11,489 nt of DNA from Spirochaetaceae bacterium (GTDB lineage Bacteria; Spirochaetota; Spirochaetia; SZUA-6; Bin103). The stretch covers positions 1 through 11,489 of the forward strand of contig JAPPKD010000352.1 of the NCBI GenBank assembly GCA_028820215.1. Reading direction: 5' to 3'. Every line of letters begins with the position of its first letter. The stretch's first letter is position 1. The position numbers were made by a program, and so were the translations under genes. Under the pieces are notes generated by a model. That model was given only the letters and a program-made list of their open reading frames with translations, was not told where the DNA came from and did not search any database. This document shows positions 6,828-11,489 of this stretch, piece after piece.

Positions 6828-7200
6828 CTGGAGATAGCAAGCTGTCCGGCGACCTCCCGCCTCGCCCGCGCCGCCATCGCCAAGGCACACCAAGTCGACG
6901 GTGCCCCGACCCCGCCGCCGATGCGCTCGTGCGCCACACCCTGCACCGCAACGGCCGCGAAGGCAGAGGGCGCGACCGGGCCGCCGGACTCTCCTGGGCC
7001 GCAGCCGAAGCCGCCGCCTTCATTCGCTGCCGCCGCAGGCACCCTCGCCGGACTGCGCGACGCGCCATCATCCGCTTCGACGCCGATGCCCCCTTGCGCG
7101 TGCCCAGACACTCGTTGCGCGTGGGACAGCCCAATCGCTGGCCGCCGCCAACGCCCGTGCTTACCGAGCTGCGCGCTCTACGTGCATGCCGAGTGGGCGC
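6828..7200 (+). pseudogene. Decayed tyrosine recombinase (phage-type integrase)
   Basis: No single frame encodes a protein here, but joined frames read like a tyrosine recombinase. At 6852 one frame gives TSRLARAAIAKAHQVDGAPTP, the end of the core-binding domain (relatives: RRLAAIAKAHQ-AG-PTP). From 6917 another frame continues PTADALVRHTL, then GLSWAAAEAAA. At 7041-7064 the first frame returns with GTLAGLRDA, and from 7064 the second gives AIIRFDADAPLRV, matching the catalytic-domain opening LRD-AIIRLMSDALLRVSE. A final LTELRALRA near 7159-7185 recalls a later helix. The catalytic R-H-x-x-R-Y residues cannot be found, and the N-terminus is not traceable. At least three frameshifts make it inactive. 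A TATAAA at 6732-6737, followed by ATG 6737 and MCGQF, is an unrelated-looking start. The remnant suggests past integration of a mobile element near here. Confidence 0.6.
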
Positions 7201-7632
7201 GGCGCGAGCCGGGGGCGCGCAGGCGCTACGGCGCGGGGCAGTAGCTGCGAGGATCCGACGTCAGTCAGCCACCAGGGAGCGATTACGCCCGCAACCGCCC
7301 GTTCGGGTGTACCGGGGGGAGGGTAGCAGGGTCCGAGGGCCGTGACGGGCCGCTATGAGTACCGCATCTCTCCGGTTCGCTACACTTGGCGTGGCCATGT
7401 ATGATGGCACGGAGAATGGAGAGTTGAGTGAGCCCATGAGGAGGGTTCTGCGAGCGATCGGCCGCAGCGGTGGATGACGACGCCGAGCGGTCCGAACAGA
7501 AGCCCGGCGAGGAGACGACGATCATAGCTGCGGGGCGTTGGCACATGGAGAAGTCAGGCGTCCACCACGCCCGGATACTTCGAACTGAGATGTCATCGGG
7601 GCTCCCCCGATCTGCCAGCACGGAGGTGGCTC
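7201..7632. other. Stretch without a recognisable gene; two small inverted repeats
   Basis: No frame on either strand gives a protein I recognise. A 37-codon frame (7355-7468, ATG start) has no good ribosome site. An imperfect inverted repeat, gtggccat then atggcac around a 5-base centre (7391-7410), contains TATGAT (7400-7405), a near-consensus -10 hexamer, but its -35 is weak (TTCGCT, 7376-7381, 18-base spacer). A perfect hairpin, ATCGGGG and CCCCGAT with a 3-base loop (7595-7611), sits just upstream of the zinc-ribbon ribosome site and could affect its translation. Confidence 0.4.
7622..7627 (+). promoter_or_regulatory. Strong ribosome binding site for the TTG-started zinc-ribbon gene
   Basis: GGAGGT lies 5 bases before TTG 7633. 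It is a near-perfect Shine-Dalgarno sequence and is the main reason to accept the rare TTG start. Confidence 0.65.
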
Positions 7633-7848
7633 TTGGCTCCCATCGAGATCACCGGGCGCAGGTGCCCGAATTGCAACCACCGTCGCGCCGAGGTAATCGA
7701 CCAAACTCCCTTGGTCGTGCTGCGCTGCTGCCGGTGCGGACAACGGTACTTGCCGAATCAGCCGCGAAACCAGCGTGCTGCCCAAGCTGAGAGAGGTCGA
7801 CGGACACCGGCTTCGGGTGGGGGGACTGGCGAGTGTCGTATGCCTTGA
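7633..7848 (+). CDS. Small zinc-ribbon protein
   Basis: The predicted 71-residue protein begins at TTG behind a strong ribosome site. It carries two Cys-x-x-Cys knuckles, CPNC (residues 11-14) and CCRC (Cys32 and Cys35), about 20 residues apart, with a short hydrophobic strand between them (TPLVVLRC). This is the pattern of a single zinc ribbon, which may bind nucleic acid or protein. The tail (43-71) is rich in Arg, Gln, Gly and looks disordered. I recognise no specific family. It ends 58 bp before the XRE regulator and is on the same strand, so they may be transcribed together. Cysteine spacing and the ribosome site argue that this is a real gene rather than a chance frame. Confidence 0.6.
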   Translation: MAPIEITGRRCPNCNHRRAEVIDQTPLVVLRCCRCGQRYLPNQPRNQRAAQAERGRRTPASGGGTGECRMP

Positions 7849-7906
7849 TGTCGAGTCACATCTGCTGAGAGTCGCGGCAATCCTGCCGCGCTGGGGAGGC
7901 ATACCG

Positions 7907-8311
7907 ATGAAGGATCGTTTCCGGACCTTCACGCGCGACGGCGAGCAGCGCGTCGAGATTCCGCTCGCAGAGTACCGCGCACTGCTGGATGCCGCCGACG
8001 AAGACGCCGTCGACGCGGCGATCCTGCGGCGCATTCTCGACGATCGTGACCAGGATTGGGTGCCGGGCGGCGTGGTCAGACGTTTGGCGGCCGGCGAGAA
8101 CGCGGTGCGCGTCTGGCGTGAGCATCGCGGATTGAGAGCGTGCGACCTCGCTGCCGCGGCCGGGATCGGGAGATCCTACCTCTCTGCCATCGAGACCGGC
8201 AGGAAGCCCGGCTCGATCAGGGCTCTGCAGGGCATAGCCGAGGCGCTCGGGGTGACCATCGACGACCTGGTGGAGCCGGCATGCACAGGAAGCGCCGGCG
8301 CGGCACAGTGA
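7907..8311 (+). CDS. XRE-family helix-turn-helix regulator, antitoxin-like
   Basis: The 134-residue protein from ATG 7907 is preceded by GGGGAGG (7893-7899) at a 7-base spacing. An acidic, helical N-terminal part (14-60; RVEIPLAEYRALLDAADEDA) precedes a conserved link (VPGGVVRRLAAGENAVRVWREHRG, 52-75) and an XRE/Cro helix-turn-helix (about 68-122), with the recognition helix in GIGRSYLSAIETGRKPGS. This arrangement is typical of antitoxins paired with RelE/ParE-type toxins and of their lone relatives. No toxin-like frame is visible: upstream is the zinc-ribbon gene, and downstream, after only 7 bases, is a dehydrogenase. It may be an orphan regulator. The frame is open upstream to 7775, but the added residues have no family resemblance. 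Confidence 0.8.
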   Translation: MKDRFRTFTRDGEQRVEIPLAEYRALLDAADEDAVDAAILRRILDDRDQDWVPGGVVRRLAAGENAVRVWREHRGLRACDLAAAAGIGRSYLSAIETGRKPGSIRALQGIAEALGVTIDDLVEPACTGSAGAAQ

Positions 8312-8318
8312 CGGGGCC

Positions 8319-9308
8319 ATGCGCATCTACATCAGCCGCCAATTGCAGAACCCGGAGTTCTCCTCCGGCGCCCGCCGGGCGGGGATCGCCCGCCTGGGCG
8401 AGCTTGCCGACGTCGAGGAGCTGCCCGCCCCGCTGACCCCCGCCGACGCACCCGGCGTGGTCGCCGTGATCGCCGACGGCACCTTCTTCTCCGATGAATT
8501 CTACGCCGCTGCCGGCGACCTTCGGGTCGTGGCGCGCTGGGGCGTCGGGTTCGACCAGGTCAACCTCGCCGGGGCCAACCGCTACGGCGTGCCGGTCACC
8601 GTCACCCCCGTGCACATGGACACCGTGGCCGAGTACACCATCGCGCAGTGGATGGCCACCATGAAGCGCACCTACACCTTCAACCGGATGGCCCACGCCG
8701 GGGACTGGCGGGTGATCCGCTGCTTCGACGTCCAGGGCTCCTGCCTCGGGCTCTACGGGTTCGGGCGCATCGGTCAGGAGGTGGCGAAGCGGGCCGTCCC
8801 GCTGCTGGGCGAGCGCGGCCGGCTGCTGGTGTACGACATCCGCGACGACATCGCAGAGCTCGCCGCCCGCTTCGGCGCCGAGGCGGTGGCGGAGCCGGAG
8901 GAATTGTTCCGCCGCTGCGACACCGTGTGCGTGCACGTCTCCGGGGCCGACCCGGTGGTGGGCTACGAGCACCTCGCCCTCATGCAGCCGCACGCGTCCG
9001 TGATCAATCCGTCCCGCGGGACGCTGGTGGACGACGACGGGGCGCACCGCGCCGTCGAGGAGGGAAAGATCTTCTACTACGTGGTCGACGACCCCGTGGA
9101 CGGCCCGCGCGCCATCCACCGCGACCACCCGCGCATCATCGCCACCAACCACTCGGGCGGCATCACCGTGGAGTCCTCCGCGCGCCTGGATGCCAAGACC
9201 TTCGAGCAGGTGACCGACGCCGTGCACGGGCGCCAGCCCGACCACGTGCTCAACCCGGAAGCTCTGGACCATCCGCGCGTGCGCGCGTGGCTGCGGGAGC
9301 GCCGCTGA
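8319..9308 (+). CDS. D-isomer-specific 2-hydroxyacid dehydrogenase family protein
   Basis: The family reduces 2-keto acids to D-2-hydroxyacids, or the reverse, with NAD(P)H in the cytoplasm. The 329-residue product shows the substrate-domain motif VARWGVGFDQVNL (71-83), the NAD-binding loop GLYGFGRIG (144-152), Asp173 at the end of the second strand (usual for NAD preference), and NPSRGTLVDDDG (230-241) with the catalytic Arg233. His278 in ATNHSGG is placed like the catalytic His. The usual Glu of the DVFE-EP motif reads VVDDPVDG (256-262), so an Asp may replace it. The exact substrate cannot be told; phosphoglycerate, glyoxylate or other D-hydroxyacid types are possible. It begins 7 bp after the XRE gene with only a weak GGGG ribosome site, so its translation may be coupled. 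It ends 13 bp from the convergent protease. Confidence 0.9.
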   Translation: MRIYISRQLQNPEFSSGARRAGIARLGELADVEELPAPLTPADAPGVVAVIADGTFFSDEFYAAAGDLRVVARWGVGFDQVNLAGANRYGVPVTVTPVHMDTVAEYTIAQWMATMKRTYTFNRMAHAGDWRVIRCFDVQGSCLGLYGFGRIGQEVAKRAVPLLGERGRLLVYDIRDDIAELAARFGAEAVAEPEELFRRCDTVCVHVSGADPVVGYEHLALMQPHASVINPSRGTLVDDDGAHRAVEEGKIFYYVVDDPVDGPRAIHRDHPRIIATNHSGGITVESSARLDAKTFEQVTDAVHGRQPDHVLNPEALDHPRVRAWLRERR

Positions 9309-9321
9309 GGCGGGCCGGCCG

Positions 9322-10935
9322 CTACTCCCCGGCGGACGCCGCCGGCAGATAGATCCGGTTGTCGTGCACGGACGCCACCGCGGTGTCGTCCCGGAGCCGG
9401 GCCTTGACCAACTCGCGGTCTTCGCCGTCGTCCAGCCGCACCAGCGAATAGCCGCCGCCGGCCATCCCGCCGTCGCGGCGCACGATCACGCTGTGCGGGT
9501 CGATGCTGCCCGGCGCCGATGCCCCCCGCGAGGTGGCACCGGGATCGCGGAAGCGTCTGTCGGAGCGCAGAGACTGGCCGGAGGAGGCTGCGGGGTAGGA
9601 GCCGAACAGCGCGAACGCGTCCAGCACACCGGCCTGCGCGAGCATCGTCCGCACCTCGCGCAGGGTGAGCGAGGGGGTAACCCCGGCCAGCAGGGCCAGG
9701 ACGCCGCTCACGTTCGCGGCCGCGATGGAGGTTCCTTGGTCCAGGGTGACGATCCAGGGCTCCGGACCGGGGTTGCCGCCTGCGCCCAGCACGGGCACCT
9801 CTGCCCGCCTGTCGCCGCCGGGTGCGATGACGTCGATCTCGGGTCCGGCGTTGGACGTGGGCGCGAGCGATCCGCCGATCCCCGCTGCCGCCACGGCCAG
9901 GGTGTAGCGGGAGTTGGCCGGGGCGCGCACCGCGGAGCCGTGGTTGCCGGCGGCGGCCACCACGATGACGCCGGCCGCCGTGACGCGGCGCAGGGCGTCC
10001 TCCAGGACCTCGTCGGGAGGCCCCGGCAGGGAGTCCGCGAGGCTGAGATTGATGACTTCCGCCGGCCGGCCCGGGATGCGGCCGGAGTCGTTCTCCAGCC
10101 CGGCCGCGTACAGCAGGCCCTGTGCGACGTCGTAGCTCGTCGCGCCGCGCGGCGCCACCACGCGGACCGGCATGACCGTCACCCGCGAGCGGCCCCACGG
10201 CCACCCCATGCCGGCCACGCCGCTGCCGTTGTCGGTATGAGCGGCGATGATGCCGGCGATCGCCGTGCCGTGCCGGGGTCCGCCGGTTGCCGGATCCGTG
10301 GCGTCGGGATCGATGCCGTCGCCGTCGGCGGCGGCCACCGGGTCGCGGATGAAGTCGTAGCCGGCCGCGGCATTCAGGTTGGGCAGCAGGTCCGGGTGCG
10401 GGACGTAGCCGGTGTCCAGCACCGCCACCACCACCGGCTCCGGCTCCGGCAGCACCCCGGCCGCGAGCGACTGCCACACCGCAGGCAGCCGGAGCTGGCG
10501 CAGCGGCCACTGGCCGTCGCCGGATCCGCCGCAGCGGACGCCGGCGGCCGGATAGCACGGATCGTCGGGAACCGGAGTCCGCCCCGGCAGTGCCGCCACG
10601 ACTGCGTGGGCCGAGTCCTGCAGGTCGAACCCGGTCACGCCCGAGCGGCGCACGCGGACGGTCAGGGTGTGGCGTCCGGGCGCAAGGGGACGCGGCGGCC
10701 GGTAGGATCTGGCTTCGGGGTCCAGGTGCCGGTACGGTCCACCGTCCAGGGACACCTCGACGGCGGCGACTCTCGGCGGGATGCCGCTCCATTCCCAGAG
10801 CGGCGGATTCGCGTATTCGCCCAGCAGCACGGACCGATGCACCGACACGCTCAGCATCGCCGGCTCCTCGCACGCCGCGAGCAGCGCCGCCATGACGGTA
10901 CCGGCAAGCAAGGCGGGAAGCCGAGACGCGATCAT
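9322..10935 (-). CDS. S8 (subtilisin-like) serine protease, predicted lipoprotein
   Basis: The 537-residue protein starts at ATG 10935 with TCGGAG (10941-10946) 5 bases upstream. It opens with a lipoprotein signal peptide (LPALLAGTVMAALLAAC) whose lipobox LAAC predicts lipid attachment at Cys22 and an envelope location. Residues 30-110 form an Ig-like or beta-rich region. The S8 domain (about 165-435) has the full triad: Asp174 in AVLDTGYVPHPDL, His222 in RHGTAIAGI, Ser403 in QGTSIAAANVSG, and oxyanion Asn331 in AAAGNHGS. In this context GTS-AAAN replaces the common GTSMAAP. There is no obvious I9 propeptide. A 100-residue tail (440-537) of unknown role follows the catalytic domain. It should degrade or process proteins outside the inner membrane; its target is unknown. 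It lies downstream of the DUF3782-like gene on the same strand with a 99-bp gap. Confidence 0.92.
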   Translation of the reverse strand: MIASRLPALLAGTVMAALLAACEEPAMLSVSVHRSVLLGEYANPPLWEWSGIPPRVAAVEVSLDGGPYRHLDPEARSYRPPRPLAPGRHTLTVRVRRSGVTGFDLQDSAHAVVAALPGRTPVPDDPCYPAAGVRCGGSGDGQWPLRQLRLPAVWQSLAAGVLPEPEPVVVAVLDTGYVPHPDLLPNLNAAAGYDFIRDPVAAADGDGIDPDATDPATGGPRHGTAIAGIIAAHTDNGSGVAGMGWPWGRSRVTVMPVRVVAPRGATSYDVAQGLLYAAGLENDSGRIPGRPAEVINLSLADSLPGPPDEVLEDALRRVTAAGVIVVAAAGNHGSAVRAPANSRYTLAVAAAGIGGSLAPTSNAGPEIDVIAPGGDRRAEVPVLGAGGNPGPEPWIVTLDQGTSIAAANVSGVLALLAGVTPSLTLREVRTMLAQAGVLDAFALFGSYPAASSGQSLRSDRRFRDPGATSRGASAPGSIDPHSVIVRRDGGMAGGGYSLVRLDDGEDRELVKARLRDDTAVASVHDNRIYLPAASAGE

Positions 10936-10940
10936 GGCAA

Positions 10941-10946
10941 CTCCGA
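10941..10946 (-). promoter_or_regulatory. Ribosome binding site of the S8 protease gene
   Basis: On the minus strand this reads TCGGAG, 5 bases before ATG 10935. It supports that start, as does the immediate signal peptide. Confidence 0.6.
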
Positions 10947-11034
10947 GCGGACCGAGCCGCCGGCGGCGCGGATCACCCTACTCCTTTGTCGATCCGTGCG
11001 GTCGACATGAGTCGCGTGCGAACCGGCTCTCTGC

Positions 11035-11489
11035 TCAGGCGGAGAACGTGCGCGGCCTGAAGTCCCGCGGGTTGGTGATGCTCGCGCTGCTGCCGGTGGC
11101 CCGGATCACATACAGCCCCTGCCGCTCCGCATGGCGGTCGGCGGCTTCGTCCGCCTTCAAGTAGGCCACCGCTCCGTACACCGTGCTCCCCCGGTACCGC
11201 GGCATCAGGTCGGTGAACTCCCGCATCCGCCCCACGAAGTGGTCGACCTGACGCACCTTAAGCGTGGTCTTGACCTCGACCACCACCACCTCGGCGCCGT
11301 TGACGGCGATGATGTCGAACTCCCAGCTCCGCTCCCCGCGATGTCGGACGTTGGTAAGCGTGTGTTCGACCTCGATGCCACGCTCCTTGAGCAGCTCGAT
11401 CAGGTCGCCCTCCACGAGCGCCTCCATCAGCTTGCCCCACTGACCGTTGAACAGCTCGTCGAGCCCGCGGAAGCGCCGGTCGGCCTCCT
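11035..11489 (-). CDS. DUF3782-like protein with PD-(D/E)XK nuclease-type core (5' end outside window)
   Basis: The frame is open from the window edge to TGA at 11037-11035, giving 150 visible residues. An ATG at 11427 exists, but the upstream residues (ADRRFRGLDELFNGQWGKL) match the coiled-coil-to-nuclease junction of DUF3782 proteins, so the true start lies outside. The nuclease-like core has WEFDIIAVNG then VVVVEVKTTLKV, giving the D and E-x-K of a PD-(D/E)XK site; counted from that ATG, Asp38 is in FDII and Glu51-x-Lys53 in EVK. The ending GLYVIRATGSSASITNPRDF is characteristic of the family. Members are often annotated as uncharacterised and are common in cyanobacteria and some archaea and spirochaetes; DNA cleavage is inferred from the fold, not shown. 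Confidence 0.85.
   Translation of the reverse strand, partial: EADRRFRGLDELFNGQWGKLMEALVEGDLIELLKERGIEVEHTLTNVRHRGERSWEFDIIAVNGAEVVVVEVKTTLKVRQVDHFVGRMREFTDLMPRYRGSTVYGAVAYLKADEAADRHAERQGLYVIRATGSSASITNPRDFRPRTFSA

Noticed and set aside
6737..7345. A frame starting MCGQFTA, which recalls the MCGR(F/Y) opening of SRAP/YedK DNA-repair proteins
   Set aside because: None of the later SRAP motifs follow in any frame. The same DNA is better explained by integrase remnants across frames.
7283..7621. Minus-strand 112-codon frame in the gene-poor stretch
   Set aside because: No ribosome site or recognisable motif is present, and its composition resembles random GC-rich translation.
9077..10873. Long minus-strand frame overlapping the dehydrogenase and protease
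   Set aside because: It is Arg/Gly/Ala-rich and out of frame with the protease, whose signal peptide and full catalytic triad are evident.
9364..11010. Long plus-strand frame opposite the S8 protease
   Set aside because: It is an antisense shadow; the product is His/Arg/Gly-rich with no domain.

Overview
The window is strongly GC-rich, with GC-biased third positions and long empty open frames opposite the real genes. It fits a high-GC, lipoprotein-bearing bacterium. I cannot name the phylum from sequence alone; the mix of genes resembles environmental high-GC Gram-negative or spirochaete-like genomes, and that is only an impression. No rRNA, tRNA or CRISPR array is visible.

Layout. Positions 1-1233 (+) are the C-terminal part of a tetratricopeptide (TPR) protein that begins outside the window. 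Convergent to it is a compact egtB-egtD pair (minus strand, 3694 to 1292) for ergothioneine biosynthesis. Divergent from egtB, across an intergenic region with five perfect 16-bp tandem repeats (3806-3885), lies an OmpR-type regulator (3982-4644) whose receiver domain has lost the phosphorylation residues. Next is a broken membrane-protein gene (4683-5868) carrying two frameshifts, a stop codon and a 3' truncation. It looks like the membrane half of the family whose TPR half opens the window. After an unidentified open frame (5819-6139) comes a pentapeptide-repeat protein (6153-6692) with a 60-bp DNA periodicity.

The stretch 6693-7632 has no intact gene, but spliced across frames it contains the decayed remains of a tyrosine recombinase (about 6828-7200). 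It is followed by a small zinc-ribbon protein (7633-7848), an antitoxin-like XRE regulator without a visible toxin (7907-8311) and a D-2-hydroxyacid dehydrogenase (8319-9308). Convergent to the dehydrogenase is a lipoprotein subtilisin-like protease (10935-9322). The window ends inside a DUF3782-like gene with a PD-(D/E)XK nuclease-type core (11489-11035).

How it fits together. egtB and egtD form one functional unit (trimethylation of histidine, then oxidative C-S bond formation). The regulator opposite them, with the repeat array between, is a candidate local controller. The segment 4.7-8.3 kb looks like an accessory, decaying region, with a dead integrase, a dead membrane gene, an orphan antitoxin-like gene and a repetitive pentapeptide gene. 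The flanking enzymes look intact.
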